Shown: positions 44,701 through 53,102, counted from the stretch's first letter. The stretch is DNA of 64,000 nucleotides from Micromonospora_H sonneratiae (GCF_042679305.1 NZ_JBHTMP010000005.1:135826-199825), one strand, 5' to 3'. Made by a program: numbers and translations. The notes: generated from the sequence alone by a model not told the origin.

Positions 44701-46531
44701 TGCTGCTGAAGTTGGCCTCGGTGCAGGTGAGGGAGCCGTCGGCAAAACAGCGTTCCTCGACGGTGAAGGTGATCCTCGCCGGGGCGGCTGCCGAGAAGAT
44801 GTTGTCCTTGCGCTGCCCGTAGTCGATGTGGGTGAGGTAGCCGCCACGGTCGTACGGGACCGGGTCCTTGAAGTTGAAATTCCGGGCGTAGTAGTTCGTT
44901 TCCTTGGCCCACCACAGGCTCATCGCGTTGCCGTGGACGTCCTCGATGTAGTCGAGGGACCACCGCCAGGCCTGGATACAGGCAGAGCCGGCCCAGTTGC
45001 CGGCCTTGTAGCACGGCTCGCCCGGGTGGTTGCCGTACACCGGGACGGTGAGCACGGAGTTGGTGACCGGGTCGTCGTCCGCAGTGCCCCTGTCGGACCA
45101 TCCGGGCAGGCGGTTGAGGCCGAAGTGGTAGCGGGTACCGTCCCGGGTGGTGACGATCCAGTACTCGCCGTCCGCGTCGCCGTTGGCCTTTGTGGTGTCC
45201 TTGACCAACTCGACCTTGGAGCCGTCACCGTTGGCGGTGAACCACGCCCCCTTGGCGGCGTCCCACACCAGCTCGGTGGTCATTCCGCCGAGCGACAGCG
45301 TGGCATTCTCGGAGCCCCAGCACTGGTCAGCGGTCCGGTGCTCCTTGTTGTTCGACCCCTCCTTCTTCGAGTCCTCCCGGCAGTTGGCATAGCTACGGGT
45401 GATCGCGCCCGCGCTGTAGTCCCAGCCGTCGCCGATCCAGGATGCCTGGTTGTTGCTGGCGGAGGTGCGACCGTCCACCGACTGCGAGGAGTACGACAGG
45501 GCCACCTTCGGCATGAGCCCGCCGGCGGTCTCGGGCACCTGCACCTGGTACGAGTAGGTGAACGCGCCGGAGGAGGAGCCTGCGGCCCAGGAGCCCGAGG
45601 AGAGCAGCGGGGTGGCGGTGAAGTCGCCGGCGGCCGAGGCCCCGGTGTCCAGCACACCCACGACGTTCGCGCCCGTGCTCGACGTGGAGGATCTGGTGGT
45701 CGAGGCGGGAGCGCCTCCGGCGTCGAGCAGTGCGCCGACCGGCACCCGGCCCAGAACGATCCGGCGCTGCGACTCGTTCCGGGCGGCCGTGACGCGTGCG
45801 GGTGCCTTCGCGGCCGGCACCAGCTTCACCTCGCTGGACACGGCCTGGGCGGTGCCCGTACCGCCACCGGTGGCACAGTCACCGCCGTCAGGGTCGTCGT
45901 AAACGCAGTCGGGCAGCAGCATGACGCCGAAGCGGTCGGCCGCCTGCGGACCGTACAGATCGGCGAAGGGCGTGTAGTCCACGCTGAGGGCGACCTCGGC
46001 AGCCGGGTCGGCGGTGGCCGGCGGCGTGATCTTCATAACCAGCCCCGGCACGCCGGCGTCCTGGGACGCCTCGGGGGCGGCGAGGTCGACGGTCCAGGTG
46101 CCGGCAAGGGCGGTCGGGTCACCATCGACCGGTACGCCGAGGGCGACCGGCAGGTCGTCGACCGGCCTGGTGTCGCCGGGTACGACGCCGGTCAGGTCCA
46201 CTGCACCGGTGTCCTGCTGCCACGGGGTGACGGCCACTGGCTCGTACGGCACCACCTCTACCGGGTCGGCGGTGGTCAGGTTCGTCTCGGCGCTCTCGTC
46301 CTGGCCGACCCGCTCGCTCTGCGGGATGTCCGGCAGGTCGACCCGGGCCTGTTCACGCCCCATGCCGGGGCCGGGTACGGCGAACGCCGCGCCGGGCAGA
46401 CCCGTCACCGTCAGCGTCATGGACAGTGCCACGACCAGTGCGGTACGTGCAGGACGCGCCCACCGACGACCTGACTGCGTCGGAGTCCCTCGGCCAGGCG
46501 ACCGCCGGGACAGCAAACCGGTACCACGCAT
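38744..46531 (-). CDS. Secreted RHS-repeat polymorphic toxin with HINT and methyltransferase-like C-terminus
   Basis: 2595 residues. Signal peptide (TALVVALSMTLTVTGLPGAA...FA) at 30-52. An SpvB-like start lies near 325-380 (GGLMPKVALSYSSQSVDGR, SWIGDGWDYSAG). Long RHS repeats follow (YDPLGRLV type). A ricin-B-like QxW lectin module sits at about 1775-1900 (VAQKWTF, AAQQWRA). The RHS core end (GARLYDPVVGRFLSADPVLD) is near 2040, then Ala/Lys-rich helices. A HINT autoprotease occupies about 2310-2460 (SFVPGTPVLLADGS to VLAHNC). The last 130 residues look like a class I methyltransferase (LNLGSGDNP; ALPFTGGTFDAVHA; EVARVMRPGALLTISAS). HINT likely releases this tip. ATG 46531 follows GGGTGGGAG. 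Contact-dependent competition is the expected role. Confidence 0.88.
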   Translation of the reverse strand: MRGTGLLSRRSPGRGTPTQSGRRWARPARTALVVALSMTLTVTGLPGAAFAVPGPGMGREQARVDLPDIPQSERVGQDESAETNLTTADPVEVVPYEPVAVTPWQQDTGAVDLTGVVPGDTRPVDDLPVALGVPVDGDPTALAGTWTVDLAAPEASQDAGVPGLVMKITPPATADPAAEVALSVDYTPFADLYGPQAADRFGVMLLPDCVYDDPDGGDCATGGGTGTAQAVSSEVKLVPAAKAPARVTAARNESQRRIVLGRVPVGALLDAGGAPASTTRSSTSSTGANVVGVLDTGASAAGDFTATPLLSSGSWAAGSSSGAFTYSYQVQVPETAGGLMPKVALSYSSQSVDGRTSASNNQASWIGDGWDYSAGAITRSYANCREDSKKEGSNNKEHRTADQCWGSENATLSLGGMTTELVWDAAKGAWFTANGDGSKVELVKDTTKANGDADGEYWIVTTRDGTRYHFGLNRLPGWSDRGTADDDPVTNSVLTVPVYGNHPGEPCYKAGNWAGSACIQAWRWSLDYIEDVHGNAMSLWWAKETNYYARNFNFKDPVPYDRGGYLTHIDYGQRKDNIFSAAAPARITFTVEERCFADGSLTCTEANFSSKDPNKYRIWYDTPADLRCAAGQKCWNASPSFFTRKRLDKITTSAQRRTDTTARQTVDEYQLTQSFPVLRTGPNTALWLESIKRTGYGREGTSATLNPVRFEPNAEDMPNRVTDDERPGFSRLRIARVINEYGGETVITYKQPVDACATGVGLPGKGDTAALKANNRLCYPSFWHPDPAVEDIDWFHKYVVDSVEELPNVDGALSTVTRYAYTNAGWKLAEQEFTKKSTRTYSQFAGFEQVTVRTGTDDPDIGGKQTKSVTRYFRGMGDTVPVEDITGTEIAMDAEPFAGRVAEELTYASADDADEEWLTRSVTYLEARELARRTRDDGLSPLRSWRVTEPRQLSYTKSSGTGDDERTLRIVETKTTFEATYGLPTHIESLGDTGKTGDESCTLIEYVHQTDKNLIGLTSQVRTSPTTCANVDFNVLTTLSAAGRVAYDGAAYGMPLANDTRGLASHTWSLKADGSGFQPDGSTSFDAIGRVVSRTDVDGKISKITYDPPTGQAFKVIEENSLGHKQIQELDPGRAVTIKTTDLNNRISEARYDPLGRLVEAWAPGRTPSSTAIPDFRAEYATPAGKPPYITTFSRGHENRTEVSVTLYDGLGRERQIQEQATGGGRLITDTLYNSSGEIWQTNNAYLADGSPVGTLFTPLADSVVPNITRYTYDGLGRVTRELPVLRGVEQPTRATNYAYGADHSTVINPTGAASYRLYTDAVGRTTRVDTFTDAARTEFTTMRYQFDARGQMVKATHSATPAHHWTWSYDQRGRLVTTTDPDTGTTSFTYDHRDRQLTATNARNVTTWNGYDELSRPTQQRLGDSSGRLLAEYSYDTVPGGKGLPATATRYNDDLPYTQTIGGYTDDYQPTSSILTLPQSVADTWGLQTSYRYDYTYTDTGLPESTTLPAIGALPSEKVLFRYNKDGLPLSVSGKDWYGAETVYSPYGQVLRSTLGAQPYRVWTMASYDDASGALTDQRVYREQAGDASIVTGNLVSHRSYSYDAAGNVTAIREGSVGIQERQCFTYDQLGQLMKAWTASDQVSCGAGPVGANGAVNVAAGPDGAGYWQEYEYDLLGNRKKLVEKNLAGDTAKDAVTTYTYGKADGSQPRTLTKVARNYVTPAGAAVTAEAERLYELTGETKSVTSIQNGDQQKLTWTHDGQVERITGAGSKGRTSYVGVADKCLDLTHGLAEPARPIQLYACNGTVAQKWTFTPAPNQANANLGTLSIYDNWCVQPTGTTAGSALQIQRCDGSAVQQLERSATGHLKHSASGLCLTAKDGGTPYSTPIVLAECDAAAAAQQWRAQDETRHMYGPGGNRLLTVQGQQATLNLGEAQVTVQPGGVLVNSQRSYAAPGGAVLRYAYGTGDAKLAALAGDHQGSPYAEVLLADTMSTRFRKQDPFGNQRGAAPLGMNLQTNAGFLGAIQDDASGYTPLGARLYDPVVGRFLSADPVLDLADPMQSNGYAYAHNNPVTHSDPTGLSVSLTPSELAAALAGAGLTAAQVAEAQANMGRSLMSVIMDAAWSMLKDFIGINDAMNCFAGDMWACGSLIIGAVPWGKIAKLPKIVKAIDRTIAAIQAWKAAKRAAEAVLAAARAAEAAALNAKKLAIERAKKAAQAAKKKAADKVNTISNKASNAAKKTGNPAQKQAQAKSNPRGSSAASSGAGGKSGGGAGKESKPGGSSGGSARSNGGSSGSGGAGRADGDGGSCLNNSFVPGTPVLLADGSTKPIEDVKPGDEVVVTDPETGQTEVETVTAAITGDGVKHLVKVVIDTDGDQGAETAEVTATDGHPFWVPELDEWVDATDLQSGQWLQTSAGTWVQIAAIEHWRVPQATVHNLTVANIHTYYVVVGDAPVLAHNCGKSLNLGSGDNPMAGAINVDLQSASGVDVRASANALPFTGGTFDAVHAINPRFNALTSEVARVMRPGALLTISASMSNKFRPRNISAKQLADMGFELVSSSGDLDAAHLFGVMKREDGGIIDPSKLRTWVYRRL

Positions 46532-46977
46532 TGGTGTCGACTCCCACCCAGGTGCGAAGACGAAAGAGACGGTGCGGACATCCGCGAAGACACGGGCCGC
46601 TACGGCACGTGCGCGAGCATTCTCAGTCAGTACCGAATCTCTCTCAAATCACGGAGAGTGAGCGGGTCGAGACTCTAGTGATCTATGCCATAACAGCATT
46701 CGGGGCTAGTACGCCCAAATAGCAAGAGTTGCCACAAGGTCGACAAAGCCACGCCAGATACAACATCTCGCAATGCCATAACACCTACATCTAGCCTCCT
46801 TTTTGGACATACCACCTTGATGATCAATGAGTGAATGTCTCGGATTCATAACGGTCTCGGGATAGACGGGCGCCGCTGGCCGTGCCAATGTGTGCCCGCG
46901 TTCTGCCCGGCGGTCCGCCGGACAGGGTTGCCTTTCCGCGTCCTCCTATCCGCCCGGCCCCACGGGAGTAGACCGTC
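46532..46977. promoter_or_regulatory. 446-bp divergent promoter region of the toxin and its surface partner
   Basis: Lower GC than its flanks, with A/T-rich patches near 46680-46860. The sequence atgccataaca occurs at about 46685 and 46773 as a direct repeat, a possible regulator site. No supported gene lies here. Both the RHS toxin (minus) and the FG-GAP protein (plus) must be driven from it. Confidence 0.5.
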
Positions 46978-49900
46978 GTGACCTCGCCTCGCCTGCTCAG
47001 TCCTCTCGTACGCACGCGGACCAGGCTGACCCTCACCATGGGCGTCCTGCTGGCCGTACTTGTCGCAGTCCTGCCACTGTGGTGGCCCGGGACCGCAGAC
47101 AAGTCTCGGAAGGCTGCTGTCGGTCCCTTGCCTGTCGCACCGCTGCGGGACGCGGCGGCTGCCATGGCCGAAGCGCTCCGGACCGGCAAGGAGACGCTCG
47201 TGGAGACCGCCACCAGCGCCACCTCACTGACCTGGGCACTCCCGAGCGGACAACTCCGCAGCACGATCCACGCCACGCCACAGCGGATGCAGGACGCCAG
47301 GGGCCGGTGGACGCCGATCGACAACACGCTGACCCGCACCGGGAACAACGCTGACGGCCTCGACATCCGGCCCGTCAACACCCCGACTCCCCTACGCTTC
47401 TCGGGCGGCACGTCCGGACGTACGGACGGCACCAGCGTGCTGGCCGAGATGGACATCGACGGGCACACCATCGCGTACACGTGGCCCGGTCCGCTACCCG
47501 AGCCGGTGCTCGACGGCTCACGTGCCCTCTATCCCGAGGCCCTTCCCGGGACGGACCTGCTCGTCGTCGCCCGCGAGGACGGTGGATTCGGACAGTTGCT
47601 GATCGTCAAGAACCGGGCTGCGGCCACGATCCAGGCGGTCAGCGCCCCGACCTACGGCCTACGGTCCGACACGGCGGTCTTCCGACACGACGCCACCACG
47701 GACGGCGTACTGGTCGTCGATCCGGGCAGTGGGCAGGAGATCGGCTCGATCCCCACCCCGTACGCCTGGGACTCCGCCGGTCAGGACCCGGAAGCCCCGG
47801 AAGCCGCACCCCGTACCTCGGTGGCCACCGCTGCTGACGTGCTTTGGCTCTCCGGCCTCCACGGCATCGAGCCAGGCGCACGACAGGCCCGAATGCCCAC
47901 CCGCCTCGACGGCGACGGCACCGGCGACGCCCGCCTGCACCTGGACGCTGCGGCAACCGGCCTACTCACCGACGAGAAGTCGGTCTTCCCTGTCTTCCTG
48001 GACCCGCCCCTCATCAGCGGCAAGCAGGCCTGGACAACCGTCTACAAGCAGCACCCCAACACCAACACCTGGAACGGCACCAACTTCAACTCCGGCAGTA
48101 CGGACGCCCGGGTCGGCTACGAGAAGAACACCCCACTGACGGCCCGCTCCTTCTGGCGGATGGGCTACAGCGCGAGCCTCAAGGGCGCGACGGTCAGCTC
48201 GGCCAGCTTCAAGGTGCTCAACAACCATTCCTGGAACTGCGACGCCCGGGAGATGCAGCTCTGGCTCACCGGCGCGATCTCTTCGGGCACCACCTGGAAC
48301 AAGCAACCTAGCTGGATAACGCTGCAACAGAAGCAGTCCTTCGCCCATGGTTACGGCACCAGTTGCGCGGACGACTACGTGAGCTTCGACGTGAAGAACG
48401 CGGCCCAGCAGGGCGCCAATCAGGGCTTGTCGAACCTTACGTTCGGCATGTACGCCAGCAACGAGTCCGACACGGTGACCTGGCGTAAGTTCAAGGTCAC
48501 CTCCGCAGAACTGAACGTCGTCTACAACCGGCCACCCACCGAACCAACAAGCGTCGACTCGGTACCCGGTGGTGCCTGTGTGGCCGGACCCGGTAACGGC
48601 GTCACGGTCGCCAAGACCAACATCGTGTTGTCGGCGACCGCCACCGACCCCGACGGCAACCTCAACGGCCTACGCTTCCGCTTCTGGAAGACCGGCACCA
48701 CGGCTCCGGCAGGCACCCTGATCACCTCCCTGATCAGCGGCAGGGGCAGCCTGACGATCCCCTCCACCACCCTGGAGGACAAGACCACCTACTCGTGGGA
48801 TGTGCGGGCCGAGGATTCCTCCAACGCCTCGGCCTTGTACCCACCATCCGGCAGCGAGTCCTGCCGCATCACCATCGACGCCTCGGCACCATCGGCCCCG
48901 GTTGTCGAAAGCGACGTGTTCAAGGAGGCCACCAACGACGGGGCGACCTGGGCGACGGTGAAGTTCGGCGAAACCGGCCCCATCGCCTTCACCTCTGAGG
49001 ATGCGACCCAGTTCAGCTACTCCCTGGATGGCGTCGGCATTACGTACGTGCCGGCCACCGCAGGCACCGCCACCGTGCCCGACCTGAGACCACGGCATGC
49101 CGGCCCCAACACCCTGGAGGTGTACGCCTATGACGCAGCCGGCAACCGAAGTGCCCTAAAGACCTACACCTTCTATGTCCCGCCCCGCGACGTAGCCGAC
49201 GGGCCGGGTGACACTGGCGGCGACGGAGTTCCCGACCTGACCGTCATCGACCCTTCCGGCAACCTGCGAACGTTTGCCGGCGACGTGGACGGTGACCTGT
49301 ACAGCGGATTGTTCGCCTCCTACATCACCGGCAACCGCCTCAACCCGCCCGGCCACTGGTACGACCCGGCCAGCGGCAAGGCGGCCCTGATCACCAAGCA
49401 TTCCGACGTCTACCCGGGCGACGGCACGACCGACCTGTTCGCCCGTACCCCGGACGGTGGCTTCTGGCTCTACCCCGGTGACGGGTACGGCAGTTTCAAT
49501 GTCGACCACCGGCTACGGATCCTGCTGCCGTCCAATGTGCCTGATCCCACGACCTGGACGCAGATCAAGGCGGTCGGCGACATCACCGGCGATACACGTC
49601 CGGATCTGCTCCTACGGGTTGGAACCCAGTTCTGGACGTTGACCGGCTACACGGGAGCGAGCTTCCAGGAGGCAATCCTGATGGAGGGCACCTCGTGGGC
49701 CCGCCAGGAGGTCCTCAACGTGGCGGACATCGACCTGGACGGCACGCCCGACCTGCTCTGGCGCAACCTGGACAGCGGCGGCATGTACGTCCGACACGGA
49801 AAGCCGGGATCGACGGCGGGCAGCGTCGACCTGAACTCGCTCAAGTCGGCCGCCACCTCCCGCAACGGAGACGTCTCCTACGGGACAGACTGGACGGAGG

Positions 49901-50079
49901 CGAAGGTCAACGCCATCGTCAGCATCCCCGACGTGAACGGAGACCGGGTACCCGACCTCTGGGCCCGTTCCGGGGAGGACGGGCGAGTCCGGGTCTACTA
50001 CCCATCCGCCACCAACGTCGGGGCACCGGTGAAGGTCGTCCTGTCGACGGACCTGACGGCGGTCAAGGCCTTCGGCTGA
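46978..50079 (+). CDS. Secreted DNRLRE/FG-GAP repeat protein, RHS partner
   Basis: 1033 residues. N-terminal hydrophobic helix (LTLTMGVLLAVLVAVLPLWW) as signal or anchor. Residues 330-520 match the DNRLRE-type domain found in actinobacterial cell-wall proteins (SFWRMGYSASLKGATVSSAS, TWNKQPSW). Fibronectin/Ig-like segments follow near 520-740. FG-GAP/VCBS-type repeats end the protein (GGDGVPDLTVIDPSGNLRTF, DITGDTRPDLLLR, DIDLDGTPDLLWRN, DVNGDRVPDLWAR) with Ca-binding Asp patterns. GTG 46978 follows GGGAG. Divergent from the RHS toxin; such pairs recur in Streptomyces and Micromonospora. Likely a surface or display partner. Confidence 0.82.
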   Translation: MTSPRLLSPLVRTRTRLTLTMGVLLAVLVAVLPLWWPGTADKSRKAAVGPLPVAPLRDAAAAMAEALRTGKETLVETATSATSLTWALPSGQLRSTIHATPQRMQDARGRWTPIDNTLTRTGNNADGLDIRPVNTPTPLRFSGGTSGRTDGTSVLAEMDIDGHTIAYTWPGPLPEPVLDGSRALYPEALPGTDLLVVAREDGGFGQLLIVKNRAAATIQAVSAPTYGLRSDTAVFRHDATTDGVLVVDPGSGQEIGSIPTPYAWDSAGQDPEAPEAAPRTSVATAADVLWLSGLHGIEPGARQARMPTRLDGDGTGDARLHLDAAATGLLTDEKSVFPVFLDPPLISGKQAWTTVYKQHPNTNTWNGTNFNSGSTDARVGYEKNTPLTARSFWRMGYSASLKGATVSSASFKVLNNHSWNCDAREMQLWLTGAISSGTTWNKQPSWITLQQKQSFAHGYGTSCADDYVSFDVKNAAQQGANQGLSNLTFGMYASNESDTVTWRKFKVTSAELNVVYNRPPTEPTSVDSVPGGACVAGPGNGVTVAKTNIVLSATATDPDGNLNGLRFRFWKTGTTAPAGTLITSLISGRGSLTIPSTTLEDKTTYSWDVRAEDSSNASALYPPSGSESCRITIDASAPSAPVVESDVFKEATNDGATWATVKFGETGPIAFTSEDATQFSYSLDGVGITYVPATAGTATVPDLRPRHAGPNTLEVYAYDAAGNRSALKTYTFYVPPRDVADGPGDTGGDGVPDLTVIDPSGNLRTFAGDVDGDLYSGLFASYITGNRLNPPGHWYDPASGKAALITKHSDVYPGDGTTDLFARTPDGGFWLYPGDGYGSFNVDHRLRILLPSNVPDPTTWTQIKAVGDITGDTRPDLLLRVGTQFWTLTGYTGASFQEAILMEGTSWARQEVLNVADIDLDGTPDLLWRNLDSGGMYVRHGKPGSTAGSVDLNSLKSAATSRNGDVSYGTDWTEAKVNAIVSIPDVNGDRVPDLWARSGEDGRVRVYYPSATNVGAPVKVVLSTDLTAVKAFG

Positions 50080-50089
50080 ACATGACCGC

Positions 50090-50144
50090 GACGACCTCCA
50101 CCGGCAGCGCCAACTATGACGAGGCGCCACCGGTGGAGGTCGTC
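50090..50144. terminator. Strong hairpin between the convergent FG-GAP and pimB genes
   Basis: gacgacctccaccgg (50090-50104) pairs perfectly with ccggtggaggtcgtc (50130-50144) around a 25-nt loop. Lies 11 bp after one stop and 55 bp from the other, so it can terminate both. Confidence 0.7.
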
Positions 50145-50198
50145 CGCTGGCCGAAGGGAGTCAGCACAGTGGTGATGAGGGAGCCGGTTGCCTGGCCT

Positions 50199-51344
50199 TC
50201 AGCGAACCGGGGGTTGGTGGTTCCGAGCCATCAACCTGGCCATCCGATCGGCCTGGAGCCCCCAGTGCCACTCCCGCTCCACCCAGGCGCGACCGGCGAC
50301 GCCGAGCCGCTTGGCCAGGTCCGGATCCTCGAGCAGCGGCACTATCCGGTCCACGAGCTGCGGGATGTTCCTCCCGTCGACGACATGACCGGTCTCGCCC
50401 TCGACGACCGCGTCCGGAGCACCACCCGAGTCACCGGCGACGACCGGTAGGCCGGTCGCGGAGGCCTCGAGATAGACCATGCCGAGCCCCTCCACGTCGA
50501 GACCACCCCGGCGGGTCCGGCACGGCATGGCGAAGACGTCCCCGGCCGCGTAGTGCGCCGGCAACTGCGACCATTCCACCGCGCCGGTGAAGAACACGTC
50601 GTCGACCACCCCGGTCTGTCGCGCCAGCTTCTCCAGCTCCTTCCGGTACGACCCACCGCCGACGAGCAGCAGCGCCGCGTCCGGTACCCGGCGACGGATG
50701 TCGGGCAGCGCCCGGATCAGGGCGTCCTGCCCCTTGCGCGGGACCAGCCGGGACACGCAGACCACCACCGGCCGGTCGGTCAGGCCGTACCGGGCCCGGA
50801 CCTCGGTGCCGTCGACGCCCGGGTGGTAGACGTCGATGTCTACGCCGGGTGCCAGCCGTTGCAGGTCGGTAAGGCCGTGCAGGACCCGGTCGAGCCGTAC
50901 CCGGGTGTATTCGCCCAGGTAGGTGACCACGTCGGCATCCCGGGCGATGCGCCGTAGCAGTGCCCGGGCCCCGGGCAGGGCAGCCCAGCCCACCTCGTGA
51001 CCATGGGTCAACGCCACGACCCGTTCGATGCCGGCCCGGCGACGCAGCCCCCGGGACAGCAACCCGAGTGGGGCGGCAGCCCCGAACCAGAGCGTGTCGC
51101 AGTCGTACTCGACGGCCAACTGGGCGGCCCGGCGAGCCACCGCCGGCGTGGGCAGCAGCATCTGTGTGGCCTCACGGACCACCTCGAACGGCTGTTCGGC
51201 GTCGAACCTCTCCGCGCCCTGATAGGTCGAGGCGTAGACCACCAGCGAGTCGGACGGCTGACGGACGGCCAGGTTGTGTACGAACGACTGGATGCCACCG
51301 GGACGGGGCGGAAAGTCGTTGGTGATCAGCAGCGTACGGTTCAC
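50199..51344 (-). CDS. pimB: GDP-mannose-dependent alpha-mannosyltransferase, PimB-like
   Basis: 381-residue GT4 glycosyltransferase. Adds mannose from GDP-mannose in phosphatidylinositol mannoside synthesis on the inner membrane leaflet. LLITNDFPPRPGGIQSFV at the N-terminus, TLWFGAAAPLGLLS, THGHEVGW, CVSRLVPRKGQDALIRAL, VFAMPCRTRRGGLDVEGLGM and the EX7E motif are near-diagnostic of the M. tuberculosis Rv2188c (PimB') family. GTG 51344 lies behind GAGGAGG and overlaps the M48 protease stop (GTGA), so the two are coupled. The right core block begins here. Confidence 0.92.
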   Translation of the reverse strand: MNRTLLITNDFPPRPGGIQSFVHNLAVRQPSDSLVVYASTYQGAERFDAEQPFEVVREATQMLLPTPAVARRAAQLAVEYDCDTLWFGAAAPLGLLSRGLRRRAGIERVVALTHGHEVGWAALPGARALLRRIARDADVVTYLGEYTRVRLDRVLHGLTDLQRLAPGVDIDVYHPGVDGTEVRARYGLTDRPVVVCVSRLVPRKGQDALIRALPDIRRRVPDAALLLVGGGSYRKELEKLARQTGVVDDVFFTGAVEWSQLPAHYAAGDVFAMPCRTRRGGLDVEGLGMVYLEASATGLPVVAGDSGGAPDAVVEGETGHVVDGRNIPQLVDRIVPLLEDPDLAKRLGVAGRAWVEREWHWGLQADRMARLMARNHQPPVR

Positions 51345-52600
51345 CCGCCGCCTCCTCGGGCATGGGCGCGGGCGGCGGCCATCCGCTCCACGGTGGACGG
51401 ATGTGACGCCGAGTAGAGGTATTCCCACCGTGGTGGGTCCGGATCGCTCAGGTTGACCGTCGACAGCCGACGCTGCATCGCCTCGAAGGTGGCGGGATCA
51501 CCGGTCAGGGTCAGGGCGTGTTCGTCCGCTCGGGCCTCGACGTGACGCGACACCAACGCCTGCACCGGCGTGGCGACCAGACCGGCCACCGTCACCAGTG
51601 CGATCAACAGTGGGAACGCCCGGGGCTCGGCTATCGACTCGACGCCTGCGACGCGCAGCAGCGCCCCCCACGACCCGAGCAGGTAGAGCACGATGACCGC
51701 CGCCGCCGCGCCAAGCGCGCCCGTCAACGTACCGGTGAACACGTCCTGGTCCTTGGCATGCCCCAACTCGTGGGCCACCACACTGGTGACCTCGGCCGGC
51801 GTCGCCTCGCGCAGCAGGGTGTCGTAGACGACGATCCGGCGGGTCGGGCCGAACCCGGAGACGTAGGCGTTGACCGCCCGGGTACGCCGGGACGCGTCCG
51901 CTACCAGCACGTCACGTACGGGCACACCGTCCCGGGCTGCCAGCGTCATCAGTTCGGTGCGCAGGGGGCCCTGCTCCATCGGGGTGAACCGGTTGAAGAC
52001 CGGCTCGACCAGCACCGGCAGGATGAACGAGAGCAGCACGACCAGTCCGGCGGCTCCGGCCGCGCCGAACGCCCACCACCAGCGGGGCGCCAGCCGGGTC
52101 ACGGTGTAGAAGCCGAGCAGCGCGACCGCGCCGATCACCGCGCTGACCGCGTACGACTTGAGCAGGTCGACGGTCCAGCCGCCCCACCCCTGGGTGGACA
52201 ACCCGTAGCGGGCCACCACCGCATGACGCCAGGCGGCGAAGGGCAGGGTCAGCAGGTCCGCCGCCAGTACGACGAGCAACCCGCCGAGTACCGCCTGGGC
52301 GATCCAGTGGTCACCGAACGGACGGCCGGCGAGGCTGACCAGCTTCGCGCCCAGCGGGGTCAGGCCCAGCGCCAGCGCGGCCAGCAACCCGACCACCAGC
52401 GCACCGTAGGAGCCCGGGCGCAGCGCGCCACGGAACTCCCGGGCGCGGGCGACCTCGGCCCGGGGCAGCTCCCCCAGTGCGGCGAGTTGATCGGCCCTGG
52501 GGGCCGGCGGGCGGCTCCACGGCACGAGCAGCACTGCGGCGACGAGCAGGGTGACGACGAGCCCGGCAAGCGTCAGCGCTGCCCAGGCCCGGGGCGTCAT
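51341..52600 (-). CDS. M48-family membrane metalloprotease
   Basis: 419 residues with about six TM helices. The zinc site is VVAHELGHAKDQDV near residue 277 (HExxH), with the third ligand Glu in EARADEHALTL near 375. This layout matches the Ste24/HtpX-like M48 proteases of actinobacteria, which degrade or process membrane proteins. ATG 52600 is the start (TPRAWAALTLAGLVV as first TM). It is upstream of and overlapping pimB, so both are probably expressed together. Substrates unknown. Confidence 0.9.
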   Translation of the reverse strand: MTPRAWAALTLAGLVVTLLVAAVLLVPWSRPPAPRADQLAALGELPRAEVARAREFRGALRPGSYGALVVGLLAALALGLTPLGAKLVSLAGRPFGDHWIAQAVLGGLLVVLAADLLTLPFAAWRHAVVARYGLSTQGWGGWTVDLLKSYAVSAVIGAVALLGFYTVTRLAPRWWWAFGAAGAAGLVVLLSFILPVLVEPVFNRFTPMEQGPLRTELMTLAARDGVPVRDVLVADASRRTRAVNAYVSGFGPTRRIVVYDTLLREATPAEVTSVVAHELGHAKDQDVFTGTLTGALGAAAAVIVLYLLGSWGALLRVAGVESIAEPRAFPLLIALVTVAGLVATPVQALVSRHVEARADEHALTLTGDPATFEAMQRRLSTVNLSDPDPPRWEYLYSASHPSTVERMAAARAHARGGGG

Positions 52601-52781
52601 GTGCCCGCTCCGGCGGCGCTCGGGCCCACCCGCGGCCCGCTGGCCCGCCTCTTCCGCCCAGTCACCACGCCGTTCCTCCCGCCACCCGTCGTGCGCGCCG
52701 GCTCATCCTATTGCCCGGCGCGGGGTACCGGGCCGTCCGGCGTACCGCAGTGGTGGCGGGCCGACAGCCCGGCCGGTGGGT

Positions 52782-53102
52782 TCAGGCCACGTGCCGGCGG
52801 CTACGGGTATGGCTGGTGGCCCGGCCACGGCCGGTGGCCCGGGGCCGGGAGGACGGTTGGCGGGGCGGGGTCTCCACCGGCTCGGCCATCACCTGCACGT
52901 CGAAGCCGGCACGGGTGAACGCCTCGATCGCCCGGTGCTCCTGCGGAGTCAGGTGGGCCTGCGGGGTCAGGTGGGCCTGCGGGGTCAGGTGGGCCTGCGG
53001 AGTCAGGTGGGCCTGCGCTGGCGGGGCCTCGAACAGCACACTGACCAGACACCCGGTGCAGCCCGTCCCACGGGCGGTGCAGCCGTCGCAGTCGATGAGC
53101 AT
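52782..53102 (-). CDS. Small Cys-motif protein with AHLTPQ repeats
   Basis: 106 residues. The N-terminus MLIDCDGCTARGTGCTGCLV has two Cys-x-x-Cys pairs, likely a metal or Fe-S site. This start is widely conserved in short actinobacterial proteins of unknown function. Four AHLTPQ hexapeptides (last one as AHLTPQE) come next, encoded by 18-bp tandem repeats. A conserved-looking EHRAIEAFTRAGFDVQVM helix-strand segment follows, then a basic tail. ATG 53102 follows GAGGG. The repeats appear to be an insertion within the conserved domain. Confidence 0.7.
   Translation of the reverse strand: MLIDCDGCTARGTGCTGCLVSVLFEAPPAQAHLTPQAHLTPQAHLTPQAHLTPQEHRAIEAFTRAGFDVQVMAEPVETPPRQPSSRPRATGRGRATSHTRSRRHVA
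52950..53021. repeat. 18-bp tandem repeat (four copies)
   Basis: caggtgggcctgcggggt at 52950, 52968, 52986 and 53004, with the third and fourth slightly changed. Encodes AHLTPQ on the minus strand. The same unit length as the repeat at 15730-15801. Confidence 0.9.

Noticed and set aside
21156..50198. Prophage or integrative element
   Set aside because: No integrase, portal, terminase, capsid or attachment-site repeats were seen; only an IS remnant is present.
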